64,000 nt of DNA. It comes from Halobellus litoreus (lineage in GTDB: Archaea; Halobacteriota; Halobacteria; Halobacteriales; Haloferacaceae). The stretch's first letter is position 1, and each line of letters begins with the position of its first letter. The position numbers and the translations under genes were made by a program. The notes beneath the pieces were generated by a model. It was given only the letters and a program-made list of their open reading frames with translations. It did no database searches and was not told the origin of the DNA. Positions 28,830 through 37,827 of the stretch are shown here, piece by piece. Location: NCBI RefSeq assembly GCF_024464595.1, contig NZ_JANHAW010000004.1, forward strand, positions 62,001 to 126,000. The letters are read 5' to 3'.

Positions 28830-29152
28830 CTAGGTCTGCGAGACGATTCTGATATCTGATTCCAGCCCGTCGAGCGAGCTTCGCTCGTACAGCGGCGTCG
28901 AATCGTATACAGGCCACTGAGTGTATGATTGCCGGGCAATTCTCCGAAAGACTGCTCGCCGAGAATCACGAGTCTGAGACACTACGAAACACTGGACAGG
29001 ACTCGCTCAAGAACTCATCTGACTGGTCAGTACAGAGAACTTACGTACCGTTCGGTTTGCTGGATTACTCGATACAAGAACGCCGTGAAAGATATAGAGT
29101 GAGGTAAATGCGCTCTACCGGTACGCGGCTGAACTCTTCGACACGTTGCCCG
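28830..29152. other. IS margin and gene-free spacer
   Basis: Contains the remaining 5' end of the transposase element, with a hairpin at about 28874-28891 (CGAGCGAG-CTTCGCTCG). After that come about 230 bp without a supported gene up to the end of the enolase-like gene. Confidence 0.35.
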
Positions 29153-30214
29153 CTACTCAAATTCGAGTTGCTTCCACTCCATCCCGGTCGGGGCCTCGGG
29201 TGGTTCGAGGGGACTAGAGATCAGGTCCGCTCTAATCGTTGGCTTGTTGTACGCCCGCGGCGCGACATCATTTGGTCCATCAGGGTAGAACAGTGATGCG
29301 AGCAATTGGATATGCCCGCGTCCGACACAGAGCTCGCACTGCCCGCCGCCGTACATACTGATATCCTGCTCTGCACAGTACTCGATAGTCTCGAGAAGCG
29401 ACCGGACGGTGCCGAATCGCGACGGGGCGATGGAACACCAGTCCGGGTCGAACGGCGCGTCACGGATGTCGGCTGTGCTGCGGACAGACGCACCCAACGA
29501 GAGACGATCCGAATTCGCCGCGAGCAGGTCGTGTACATCGTCGGAGACGACAGGATCTGCTACGATGGCATCGGGGAGTGTCTCGAAAACCCGGCGATAG
29601 AACTCGGGATTCGGTGCTTGACTGTCGCCGTCTCCGCCGGACTGGCCGTTCAAATCGATTACGCGGACTGCGTCGGTCTCCGCGAGTCTCGCGAAGGTGT
29701 CCGCGGTCCATTCATCCGTCGGCTCAAGCGCGAACTCGCATGTGGGGTTGACTGCGAGTATCCCTTCGACTCGAGTCGTATCCCCATCCGGGACTGGAGT
29801 ACTGACAACGAATCGAACCGGTGAGCGCTCCCGACCGAAGCGTGACGCCAGTGTCGTGTCGTTTTGTTTGAGGGCCAGGTCGAGTGCGGCACTTTCGAGT
29901 GCCCAGCGTCGATACGCCCGCGAGGCCTCGCGCTCGGGTGACTTCGTCGGAAAGAAGTCGACGGCTTCGAGCGATTGTGAGAACTCATCGAACGTATATT
30001 CGCCTGCAAAATCGAACGGTAGTGTATCTGGCAACGCTTCGTGGTCGACAGCCTCGTGAGTGATGTCTTCGCCAGCGCCGAATTCATCTTCCGCCAGCAG
30101 GACGAACGTTGAAGTGACGCGAGTCGTTTCGCCCACCATCTCTCGACGACGACTGGTCCGGTCCGAACCCGATATTGTCAACGGGAGGTCCGCAATGCAA
30201 TCGTACAGCGTCAT
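29153..30214 (-). CDS. Enolase-superfamily-like protein, divergent
   Basis: 353 aa. The N-terminal capping-like part (VTSTFVLLAEDEFGAGEDIT) and the barrel-like part (ALESAALDLALKQNDTTLAS, AVRVIDLNGQSGG, YRRVFETLPDAIVADPVV, DISMYGGGQCELCVGRGHIQ) follow the mandelate-racemase/muconate-lactonizing layout. The usual catalytic KxK on the second strand is not visible (the region reads RFVVSTPVP), and the metal ligands appear as DLNG and DPVV in place of the common DxN and E. It may be a non-catalytic or altered-specificity member. It is isolated between transposon remains. Confidence 0.7.
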   Translation of the reverse strand: MTLYDCIADLPLTISGSDRTSRRREMVGETTRVTSTFVLLAEDEFGAGEDITHEAVDHEALPDTLPFDFAGEYTFDEFSQSLEAVDFFPTKSPEREASRAYRRWALESAALDLALKQNDTTLASRFGRERSPVRFVVSTPVPDGDTTRVEGILAVNPTCEFALEPTDEWTADTFARLAETDAVRVIDLNGQSGGDGDSQAPNPEFYRRVFETLPDAIVADPVVSDDVHDLLAANSDRLSLGASVRSTADIRDAPFDPDWCSIAPSRFGTVRSLLETIEYCAEQDISMYGGGQCELCVGRGHIQLLASLFYPDGPNDVAPRAYNKPTIRADLISSPLEPPEAPTGMEWKQLEFE

Positions 30215-30468
30215 ATTTCAGTCCAGTGGGTACACACAGGGGTCGGATCAGCTCCCATACTATTATGGTTGGATACCCTCCCGGATGAACGTGACGAGTG
30301 GCCGTGGTAGGCCTGCTGTTCCATGTATCAGACCCTCGTGTCGGTAGTCGTCTCGGATTCAGTCCGGAGAGCCCAACGCAAGCGGAACGCCTGTGCCAGT
30401 TCATAGAGCCACAGGATGACAAGAGCGGTGTATCCGGGACCGAAGAAATACGCCGACCACGACTGATC

Positions 30469-31159
30469 GGTCGCGTAAAGTTAGAGGATGAGGCGTTCGA
30501 CATCAGAGTGCTTATGGCCGAAATCGAACGCCTCAACCAAGATATCGCATAGATCGACTTGTCGTTTGTGGAGCGAGATCGAACGCCGCGCTGGGCGATT
30601 GAAGAAGGAATTCGCTGCCACTTGACGGGTATGTAACTTCGAGAAGTGAGTAAATTTCTTGAATAATATGGGATCAAACGGAGTCACGTCGCTATTCACA
30701 ACTGGGTTCATAAAGCTGGTCTACAGCCGATCTCGACTGTCTCCGAGGATCAACTCGCGGTTGACGAAAAGATGATCCGCGTTCACGGTCAGAAGTTCTG
30801 GCTGTACGGCGCGGTTGATCCATGTTCGAACGAAATCCTTCACGTGAGCCTCTATCCGACCGCAAATAAACAGACGACGCGATGGTTTCTGACCGAGCTA
30901 CACCGGCGCTATCAGCTCGATAACGTTGAATTTCTCGTCGATGACGCAGACTATCTTGGATCTGTTCTCGCTGAAGATGGCTATCGATTTCAAGTCATTC
31001 AGCATGGAAATCGAAATGCTATCGAACGTGTCTTTTAGGAAATAGAACGACGAACATCCTCGTTCGCAAATAGTTTCAGCAATGTCGCGTTAGAGACAGC
31101 TCAAGACTGGCTCGAAGCCGTCGCCGTCTACCACAATTCACGCCAAACTTAACACGACC
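30469..31159 (+). mobile_element. IS6-type element, heavily decayed
   Basis: The left end reads GGTCGCGTAAAGTTAGAGG and the complement of the right end reads GGTCGTGTTAAGTTTGGCG. The element is 691 bp, matching the size of the element at 19236-19931. Its right end abuts the C-terminal remnant of a tnpB gene (31160), so it apparently inserted into that older element and removed or separated its front part. Confidence 0.75.
30514..31152 (+). pseudogene. IS6-family transposase with four in-frame stops
   Basis: Read straight through, the frame gives MAEIERLNQDIA-stop-IDLSFVERDRTPRWAIEEG, then HVAIHNWVHKAGLQP, QLAVDEKMIRVHGQKFWLYG (Asp), VEFLVDDADYLG (Asp), GNRNAIERVF-stop-EIERRTSSF (Glu) and ENWLEA-like AQDWLEAVAVYHNSRQT before the final stop. 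Four internal stop codons but no obvious frameshift indicate decay by point mutation. Confidence 0.85.
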
Positions 31160-31343
31160 GCAAATGCGTCGTACAACGTTCTTTCTCGCGGTCTTCAGGA
31201 GCTAGGTCTGGGACAGGCCGAAGTCACGCCCGTGGAGACTGCGACCGCTGTGGAAACCGACGGAGCGGGGTCTTCGTCGGTTCCTGCAGGTCGCGTCATC
31301 GAAACGGGAACCTCGGGGCTTGACCCCGAGGCGGTTCACGTGT
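31160..31343 (+). pseudogene. C-terminal remnant and right end of a TnpB element
   Basis: ANASYNVLSRGLQELGLGQA, EVTPVETATAVETDGAGSSS and VPAGRVIETGTSGLDPEAVH match the low-complexity tails of haloarchaeal TnpB proteins. The tail runs into the hairpin CCTCGGGG-CTTGA-CCCCGAGG (31311-31331) and TTCAC (31335-31339), identical to the right end at 10393-10421. The body of tnpB is missing to the left, where the IS6-type element lies. Confidence 0.75.
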
Positions 31344-31727
31344 TCAGTCCGCTGCTGCTGGGGTGTTTCCGGTCGGCTCGGAAGGCGTGTTCAGATAGAG
31401 GTAAATCAATACGAGAATCAAGACGACTTGAACCGCCTTGTCGACGTAGTCGATTATTCCGTACTCCGACTTGGCCACGATCCAGAGCGGGATCTGGACG
31501 GCCGTATATGGAATCCCGATCAGGTAGAGCAGTCGACGCCGATAGTCGAAGAAGAATAGCACAAGTGCGCCAGCATAGCCAACACCTGCGAGTGCAACAG
31601 GAATCCGCCCCTCGACGATACCAGCATACACGTGGATGACACCAGTGATGACGACCAACGCAACTGCCAGCCACTGGAGCTGGGTGAGTGACCCTATCCG
31701 ACCCGACGAAGTATTTTGCGTAGACAT
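31344..31727 (-). CDS. Small four-helix membrane protein, unknown function
   Basis: About 127 aa from the preferred start MSTQNTSSGRIGSLTQLQWL (an upstream in-frame ATG at 31763 adds a polar 12-residue tail). Four hydrophobic segments are visible: AVALVVITGVIHVYAGIV, GVGYAGALVLFFF, LLYLIGIPYTAVQIPLWIVA and VVLILVLIYLYL. Similar small proteins are widespread in haloarchaea without assigned function. The stop lies 4 bp from the TTCAC end of the TnpB right end. Confidence 0.7.
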   Translation of the reverse strand: MSTQNTSSGRIGSLTQLQWLAVALVVITGVIHVYAGIVEGRIPVALAGVGYAGALVLFFFDYRRRLLYLIGIPYTAVQIPLWIVAKSEYGIIDYVDKAVQVVLILVLIYLYLNTPSEPTGNTPAAAD

Positions 31728-31934
31728 CACAATACTACATTGTCTCGTATGAGTGATAAGCACTATTATTGCCTGTCATCTAACTCAGACAATCATACGA
31801 CGGCTACTAAGCCGTGGTACTGATCTCTCAGTAATACTGCCTATACTACGTTTTTGTCCGGTATAGAACTGTATTCACATAACTGATCCACTCGGTCACT
31901 ACTAGCTAGGTATTGAGATGACCGATCTCAACTC

Positions 31935-32083
31935 TTGGACATCGATATCGTCGTCGGCACCCACGGGCGCACGGGATTCGACCGGTACGTCCTCGGCAGC
32001 GTCACTGAGTATCTCGTTCGGACGTCACCGATTCCAGTCTTGACGGTTCGAGCGCCTGAATCAGACGACGAAGAGATCCAGTG
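31935..32083 (+). pseudogene. C-terminal fragment of a universal stress protein (UspA)
   Basis: LDIDIVVGTHGRTGFDRYVL, GSVTEYLVRTSPIPVLTVRA, then PESDDEEIQ and stop. This is the ATP-binding tail (G-x2-G-x9-G-S type) of a UspA domain with no upstream remainder in frame. It is adjacent to the ATPase and to two complete USP genes, so the stress block has lost one member. Confidence 0.8.
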
Positions 32084-32225
32084 AGAACATGATTGTCTTC
32101 GGAAACCGTTTGTGTTCACTCGCCGTGTGTTTCCCGTACTCGCGATATGTGGATGCTTAGAGGTGTGCAAGTTTCAAATAGAACCGGACTGCGTGCAGCA
32201 TCCCTAATTGGGATCTTTCAATAGT

Positions 32226-34952
32226 ATGACTCGCTCAAATGCGGACACGACCCCATCGGAACCTTGGCATGCGACACCGGTAGATGAGACCTTCTCGACG
32301 CTGGCGACCGGCGAAGAGGGGCTTTCGTCCGAGGAGGCAGATCGCAGGCTGTCGGAGTACGGAACAAACGATATTCAGGAAGCCGAACGGGCGTCGGTTC
32401 TGGATCTCTTCCTCTCCCAGTTCCGTAATCCGCTCATCTATCTCCTCGTCGTAGCGGCACTTTTGTCACTTGGTACCGGATTCATCCCCGGTGGAGAGCC
32501 GAGTTACACTGAGGCGGTGTTCATCGTACTCATCATCGCTGCCAACGGTGTGTTCGGATTCGTACAGGATTACCAGGCAACCCGGTCTATCGAAGCCCTT
32601 CGCGAACTCGCAACACCGGCGGCGACAGTCCTCCGTGACGGGGAAAAACAGTCGATCGACGCAGAACAGCTCGTCCCAGGGGATGTCATCTCTCTCGAAC
32701 AGGGAGACGCGATTCCGGCCGACGCAAGAGTACTCGACGCCGAGGAGTTACGGACGAACGAGTCCCCACTCACCGGGGAGAGTACGCCCGTCGAGAAGGC
32801 AACCGGGACCATAGACGAGGACACGCCGCTGGCCGAGCGTCGCAACAGGGTCTACAAGAACACGACCGTGGTAAAAGGCCGAGGCCGAGCGGTCGTCGTC
32901 GAGACCGGTATGGAGACGGAGGTCGGTGGAATCGCCTCCCAGCTGGGCGAGGCTGACGACCGACAAACACCGTTCCAAGCCGAAGTCGAACATCTCGGCA
33001 AGCAGATCGGCGGACTCGTTGTTGTCCTAATCGCCTTGGTCGTTGCTGTCCAGTTTCTGTTCACGTTGGCGGAGCCGACCGCGATCCTCCTCGTTGGTAT
33101 CACCCTCGCCGTTGCGGGCGTCCCGGAGGGACTTCCGGCGGTCGTAACGTTTACGCTGGCGCTGGGCGCACGGGAGATGGTCGATCGGAATGCGCTGATT
33201 AGACGACTCCCGGTCGTCGAAAGTCTCGGGTCGGTCGATGTTATCGTCACAGACAAAACGGGTACGGTGACGGAAAACGAGATGACGGTGACGCGGCTTT
33301 ACACCTCGGAATCTGTCATTGATTTGTCCGAGTCGCCTTCGAAATCAGCGACCGATGATCAGCGGGTCGCTGCTAACGGCAATGAAGAGCGTAATCCGGA
33401 AGTTGCGCCACTGCTGCGATGTGGAACACTCTGCAATAACGTGGAATGGACGGATGATAACGAGTATCGTGGCGAGCCAACGGAGATCGCGCTCCGACGA
33501 ATAGCGGACGAGGCGGATATCGATCCAACTGGAGAGCGAATCCGAGAGATCCCGTTCTCCTCAGAGCGAAAGCGGATGTCCGTCATCGTCGACAACGGAG
33601 AACCGATAGCCTACATGAAGGGGGCACCCGAAACTGTCTTGGAACGGTGTGACTCCGTCCTCGAAGATGGTGACATATCCGAACTCACCGAGGAAAAGCG
33701 ACAGGAAATTCTCGACAAGACACAGTCGTTCGCGGCTGACGCGCTTCGGGTGCTGGGATTCGCGTCGAAGCCTGTTTCGGACCCATCGGCCGATGCGGAT
33801 CAGATCGAGAACGGAATGGTATTTCTCGGGTTACAGGGGATGCTCGATCCGCCCCGAGAGGAGGTCGAGGACGCAATCGCAGACTGTCGGTCGGCTGGTA
33901 TTCGAACCGTATTAGCGACCGGAGATAATCTTACGACGGCTTGCGCCGTCGGCGAGCAAATCGGACTCGACCCCGACGGCGCCCTCACAGGTGGTGACAT
34001 CACCGAACAATCCGACGACGAACTGGGGCGAACTATCGAAGACGTAGACGTATTCGCCCGGGTAGAGCCCGATCACAAAGTCCGCATTCTGAACGCGTTG
34101 CAGGACAACGGACACAACGTTGTGATGACTGGTGACGGTGTCAACGACGCGCCAGCGCTCACGCAGGCAGACGTTGGGGTGGCGATGGGACAGCGCGGCA
34201 CTGACGTCGCCCGACAAGCATCTGATATGATTTTACAGGACGATAACTTCGCCACGATTCGTGACGCCATCCAGGAGGGTCGAGGCATCTTTGAAAACGT
34301 CCGCAAGTTCGTCAACTATCTCGTCTCGACCAACACCGGCGAGGTACTGGTGGTATTCCTCGGTGTGTTACTCGGGAGTCTGCTCTTCCCAACACAGTTC
34401 TCGGGGACGTCGCAAGCGTTGATTTTGACGCCGATCCTGATTCTCTGGATCAACCTCGTCGCAGATACGCTGCCCGCGCTCGCGTTGGGTGCGGACCCAC
34501 ACGCGGATGGACTCATGGATCGCCCCCCGCGACCCACTGACGAAGGGGTAATCAACACGCGCGTACTCGTGTCGATACTGACGATTGCGGTTCTGTTAGC
34601 AGTGACGGGGTTGGGGATCTTTTTTTATGCGCTCAACCGCACGGGATCGCTTCTCCGTGCTCAGTCGCTCCTGTTTACGTTCATCGTGGTCGTCGAGCTG
34701 ATCCGCATCCAAGTGATTCGCTCGCGGTACGACCAGCCGCTTCGCTCGAATCTATGGCTTGTCGGTGCGATTGGCGTGTCACTCCTCGTCCAGCTCGCAG
34801 TGCTGTACACACCACTTAACGACTTCTTCCAGGTCGTTCCTCTCACCCTCGTCGAGTGGGGATGGATCGCCATCGGGTTCGTCGTGTTCCTCCTGTTCAA
34901 CGTGGTCGTATCTCGATTGAATAATCGGGTCTTCAAATCTCGGACGCCATAA
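32226..34952 (+). CDS. P-type (PMA1/SERCA-like) cation-transporting ATPase
   Basis: 908 aa from ATG 32226 (MTRSNADTTPSEPWHATPVD); an upstream GTG-type start is less likely. The cation-ATPase N-domain lies at residues about 15-85, followed by the A-domain with LTGESTPVEK (TGE) near 185, VTDKTGTVTENEMT (phosphorylated Asp) near 345, KGAPE near 465 and MTGDGVNDAPALTQADVGVA near 640. About ten helices are present, with PEGLPAVVTF in M4, typical of Ca2+/Mn2+ or H+/Na+ pumps of the IIA/IIIA groups. The ion is not fixed by sequence alone. It is flanked by USP genes. Confidence 0.93.
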   Translation: MTRSNADTTPSEPWHATPVDETFSTLATGEEGLSSEEADRRLSEYGTNDIQEAERASVLDLFLSQFRNPLIYLLVVAALLSLGTGFIPGGEPSYTEAVFIVLIIAANGVFGFVQDYQATRSIEALRELATPAATVLRDGEKQSIDAEQLVPGDVISLEQGDAIPADARVLDAEELRTNESPLTGESTPVEKATGTIDEDTPLAERRNRVYKNTTVVKGRGRAVVVETGMETEVGGIASQLGEADDRQTPFQAEVEHLGKQIGGLVVVLIALVVAVQFLFTLAEPTAILLVGITLAVAGVPEGLPAVVTFTLALGAREMVDRNALIRRLPVVESLGSVDVIVTDKTGTVTENEMTVTRLYTSESVIDLSESPSKSATDDQRVAANGNEERNPEVAPLLRCGTLCNNVEWTDDNEYRGEPTEIALRRIADEADIDPTGERIREIPFSSERKRMSVIVDNGEPIAYMKGAPETVLERCDSVLEDGDISELTEEKRQEILDKTQSFAADALRVLGFASKPVSDPSADADQIENGMVFLGLQGMLDPPREEVEDAIADCRSAGIRTVLATGDNLTTACAVGEQIGLDPDGALTGGDITEQSDDELGRTIEDVDVFARVEPDHKVRILNALQDNGHNVVMTGDGVNDAPALTQADVGVAMGQRGTDVARQASDMILQDDNFATIRDAIQEGRGIFENVRKFVNYLVSTNTGEVLVVFLGVLLGSLLFPTQFSGTSQALILTPILILWINLVADTLPALALGADPHADGLMDRPPRPTDEGVINTRVLVSILTIAVLLAVTGLGIFFYALNRTGSLLRAQSLLFTFIVVVELIRIQVIRSRYDQPLRSNLWLVGAIGVSLLVQLAVLYTPLNDFFQVVPLTLVEWGWIAIGFVVFLLFNVVVSRLNNRVFKSRTP

Positions 34953-34995
34953 TGACCACAGGAATCCGATAGCCGTGAACCATCTCACGGAACCG

Positions 34996-35865
34996 CTACT
35001 CTCCGCGTCCAACCGTGATGACGGGAACTGGTGCAGAGCGGACAGTTTTCTCAGCGACGCTCCCGAGGAGTATTCGATCACTTCCACGCCTCCCAGTCGT
35101 TCCCATCACGACGGCGTGGATATCGTTCGAGTCGATAGTGTCGAGTATTACCTCAATAGGAGATCCGTGTTCGACGTGCCGGACAGTGTTCGAAACGCCG
35201 CGTTTCTCCGCCTCGGACACGAGGTTGTCGACGGCATCGGTCGCAGCCTGTTCACCTTCCTGTCGTGAAATAGTTGAGCGAACGTTTGGCCCCAGTGAGG
35301 TATCATCTACGACAGATAGCACGTGAACAGTCGCATCGAGAGCCGCTGCAAGGGAGAGGCCATGCTCGGCAGCATGGACCGCACTAGGACTCCCGTCGGT
35401 CGGTAGGAGGATATTCTCGTACGGGAATATCAGTTGTTCGTCGGGCTGCATCCGTGTCGTCAGAACGGGGACCGTAGACAGACGGACGACCTTCTCCGTG
35501 ACGCTTCCGAGAAGGTATCGTGAAACCCCCTCTCGACCATGGGTCGGCATCACGATCACGTCGTAATCGTATCGCTCAGCGTACTCGACGATTGTCGGTG
35601 CTGGATGCCCTTGGACGACGTCGGAATCGTAGTCGACACCGAGTGTGTCCAGTGTCTTCTCTGTGTCCTCGACGATGTCCTCACCCTCCTGAACAAGGGC
35701 ATCAACGACCTGGGTTTCGACGACCGTGACACTATCGCGTGTCGTATCCGCGACGAACAGAACGTGGATCGTGGCGTCGGTCCAATGTGCGATCTCAGCA
35801 GCGTGATGCAATGCCTCCGCAGCCCCATCGCTTCCATCGAACGGGAGCAGAATGTCCTCGTACAT
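34996..35865 (-). CDS. Tandem-domain universal stress protein (UspA x2)
   Basis: 289 aa from MYEDILLPFDGSDGAAEALH (the upstream MH codons are probably leader). There are two UspA domains: residues 1-140 ending IVMPTHGREGVSRYLLGSVT, and 150-289 beginning PYENILLPTDGSPSAVHAAE and ending VVMGTTGRRGSDRILLGSVA. Both have the G-x2-G-x9-G-S/T nucleotide-binding motif. It is convergent with the ATPase gene and 63 bp downstream of the second tandem USP on the same strand. The likely role is stress signalling or ATP/AMP-dependent regulation of transport. Confidence 0.92.
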   Translation of the reverse strand: MYEDILLPFDGSDGAAEALHHAAEIAHWTDATIHVLFVADTTRDSVTVVETQVVDALVQEGEDIVEDTEKTLDTLGVDYDSDVVQGHPAPTIVEYAERYDYDVIVMPTHGREGVSRYLLGSVTEKVVRLSTVPVLTTRMQPDEQLIFPYENILLPTDGSPSAVHAAEHGLSLAAALDATVHVLSVVDDTSLGPNVRSTISRQEGEQAATDAVDNLVSEAEKRGVSNTVRHVEHGSPIEVILDTIDSNDIHAVVMGTTGRRGSDRILLGSVAEKTVRSAPVPVITVGRGE

Positions 35866-35928
35866 ATGCACTGTGAGTACCTACGTGCATCCCTCTCAAG
35901 TGGTTTGTCACCCACCAGCAGGGGCGGC

Positions 35929-36807
35929 TCACTCACCCGTCGAGTCCGGCTCCCGAACCCACATCACCGGAACTGGCGACGTTCGGACGATTTTTGCACT
36001 CACGCCACCCATCATATATCGACTGAAATCGGTCGTGCCGTGCGTGCCGAGGATCGCGAAGTCGATCTCGTGGGTGTCGATGTAGTTCCGGATTTCTCTC
36101 GACGGGACACCGAATTCGATTTCACTCGCGATGCGGTCGACGGTCGCCGCCTCTGCGGTCTCGATGGCGTCTGCAATGATCTCGTCCGCTCGGGTGGCGA
36201 GTTCCTCCTCTTTCACCAGAGAGCGAGCATCCGGACCGAGGCTTCCTGTCTCGACAACGTGGAGTAAATGAAGCGTGGCACCAGTTGCGTTTGCGAGGGC
36301 GATCCCTTCGGACAACGCGAGTTCCGAACCACGGCTGCCGTCCGTTGGAACCAGAAGCTCCTGGCACGGGTAGGTGAGTGGTTGGGTTCCGGGATTGACT
36401 GCGATTACGGGGACATCTGCGGTGTTGATTACGCGTTCTGTAACGCTTCCCAGGAGGAACCGCTGCAATCCACGCCGTCCGTGGGTCGGCATCACGATCA
36501 ACTCGTTGCCTGACTGCGTACTGTACTCGACAATCGCCTCATAGGGGTCACCGTGGAGTACCTCCGAGACCACGTCGATACCGTGTTCTGTCGCGCGCTG
36601 TGCTGCTTCGTTCACAATCTCTGTTCCGTCCTGCTCCAGAGTGTCATCCACATCGTCTTGCATTCCGCTAAGGCTGTCGTGGCTGGTGTCTACGACATTG
36701 AGGACGTGGATCGTTGCCTCGTGTTCGGCGGCTATCTGGAGGGCGTACTGGAGGGCCGATTCTGCTGGCTCGCTCCCATCTGTGGGAAAGAGGATCTGGT
36801 CGTACAT
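35929..36807 (-). CDS. Tandem-domain universal stress protein (UspA x2), second copy
   Basis: 292 aa starting MYDQILFPTDGSEPAESALQ; a longer frame upstream is Arg-rich and unlike USPs. Domain 1 ends LIVMPTHGRRGLQRFLLGSV, and domain 2 starts CQELLVPTDGSRGSELALSE and ends ILGTHGTTDFSRYMMGGVSA. Both nucleotide loops are intact. It is paralogous to the adjacent USP at 34996, and the pair with the amphi-Trp gene upstream forms a minus-strand run. Confidence 0.92.
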   Translation of the reverse strand: MYDQILFPTDGSEPAESALQYALQIAAEHEATIHVLNVVDTSHDSLSGMQDDVDDTLEQDGTEIVNEAAQRATEHGIDVVSEVLHGDPYEAIVEYSTQSGNELIVMPTHGRRGLQRFLLGSVTERVINTADVPVIAVNPGTQPLTYPCQELLVPTDGSRGSELALSEGIALANATGATLHLLHVVETGSLGPDARSLVKEEELATRADEIIADAIETAEAATVDRIASEIEFGVPSREIRNYIDTHEIDFAILGTHGTTDFSRYMMGGVSAKIVRTSPVPVMWVREPDSTGE

Positions 36808-36835
36808 AGAACAGGTCTGAGGGAACGGATGGGTA

Positions 36836-37123
36836 CTACTGGCCCTCGGTAGTGATATCCAACGCCCCTTCCTCTGCCGTCTGGGCCTCACGCCACCAGA
36901 CGAGTTCGAACTCGATACTCTGTTTTGCCTCGGTATCTCCTTCAGACCAGTCCGACTCGCCTTCCAGTTTGAATGTCACCGGGTTCGTCGGGTCCAACTG
37001 AACCTGCTTTCCGCCGAGTTCGAGCGTCACAGCGCCGTCGCCGTCGAGTTGCTCGGCGAGTTCGCGGAGGTACGATGCAATTTCGGACCGCGTTTTCTCT
37101 GCTTCAGTTTCGAGTTCTCCCAT
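36836..37123 (-). CDS. Amphi-Trp domain-containing protein
   Basis: 95 aa, acidic. It shows the short amphi-Trp layout: SEIASYLRELAEQLDGDGAV, then VTLELGGKQVQLDPTNPVTF and a tryptophan-bearing amphipathic strand SIEFELVWWREAQ. These small proteins are common in haloarchaea and are of unknown biochemical role. It lies 29 bp upstream of the tandem USP start, so probably in the same stress transcript. Confidence 0.82.
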   Translation of the reverse strand: MGELETEAEKTRSEIASYLRELAEQLDGDGAVTLELGGKQVQLDPTNPVTFKLEGESDWSEGDTEAKQSIEFELVWWREAQTAEEGALDITTEGQ

Positions 37124-37268
37124 ACGTACGGGTACGCGGGAAGTCCCGATAAACGAAAGGGGACATTCTCTATCCGGAGGAATCGCTTACCGGTGCCAGA
37201 TCAGAGATACGCTGCACAGGACCGGTTGATGAGACATTTCTGTTTTCTCCCAAGCAATAGTTCCAACG

Positions 37269-37397
37269 CGTATGCATTGAGAGCCCCAGTCTCAACTACT
37301 GCTGCATTGTGTCGCAGTTTGTCGAGCAGACACTCTAGCTGGGGCCATCGAAGGAAGGCAGTTCCATATGCATTGAGAACGCCGGTCTCAACTTCTG
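37269..37397. repeat. Two 33-bp direct repeats, each with an internal palindrome
   Basis: Units at 37269-37301 and 37365-37397 share TATGCATTGAGA, then CC-GTCTCAACT-CTG. Each contains TTGAGA-7 nt-TCTCAA (37277-37295 and 37373-37391). Unit starts are 96 bp apart. They occupy the spacer between the par locus and the amphi-Trp/USP genes and could be operators, partition sites or a decayed repeat. Confidence 0.6.
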
Positions 37398-37419
37398 TCA
37401 AGCCTCGTTCTCCGCGAGA

Positions 37420-37827
37420 TCATTCGTCGCCGAGTTCTGAAAGCCGAGTCTGGATTTCCTCGGCATCCGCCTCAGAGAGCGCCTCAACACCGAACTGGAC
37501 GAGTAGCGGGTAGAAGTGGCGATTCTTCTTGAACTCGTCCTGGCCCGCCTTGCGGAGCTTCAGCTGGGACTCGAGGTAGGTATCCTCCATCTCGTCGAGG
37601 ACATCGTCAGGAATGTAGATCGTTCGCCCGTTCCACTCGTCCTTGATATTTGTCTTCGTTTCGCTCGTTTTGTTCGTTTCCTTCGTTGAAGTCGGTTCGG
37701 TCGTTTCGGTCGGTGAACTGGTTTCCACCGTTTCACTCACCTCACTCGTTTCGCTGGAATCAGCCTCGTCGTCCTCCTCTTCGTAGTTGCCCTCGATGCC
37801 GGAAGCATCGCCCCAGCCGTCGGTCAT
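37420..37827 (-). CDS. ParA partner (ParB-like, acidic N-terminus with C-terminal DNA-binding-type domain)
   Basis: 135 aa. Residues 1-60 are Glu/Ser/Thr-rich and disordered-looking (TSEVSETVETSSPTETTEPT). Residues 62-135 (EWNGRTIYIPDDVLDEMEDT ... KKNRHFYPLLVQFGVEAL) resemble a small ribbon-helix-helix-like partition partner seen next to haloarchaeal plasmid ParA genes. Its ATG overlaps the parA stop by 4 bp (ATGA), indicating translational coupling. The DNA encoding the S/T/E tract carries the same TTCGTT-type iterons as the parA upstream region. Confidence 0.7.
   Translation of the reverse strand: MTDGWGDASGIEGNYEEEDDEADSSETSEVSETVETSSPTETTEPTSTKETNKTSETKTNIKDEWNGRTIYIPDDVLDEMEDTYLESQLKLRKAGQDEFKKNRHFYPLLVQFGVEALSEADAEEIQTRLSELGDE

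Noticed and set aside
37269-37397. Two-repeat CRISPR remnant
   Set aside because: The intervening 63 bp exceeds haloarchaeal spacer length, the repeats are imperfect, and no cas genes are present.
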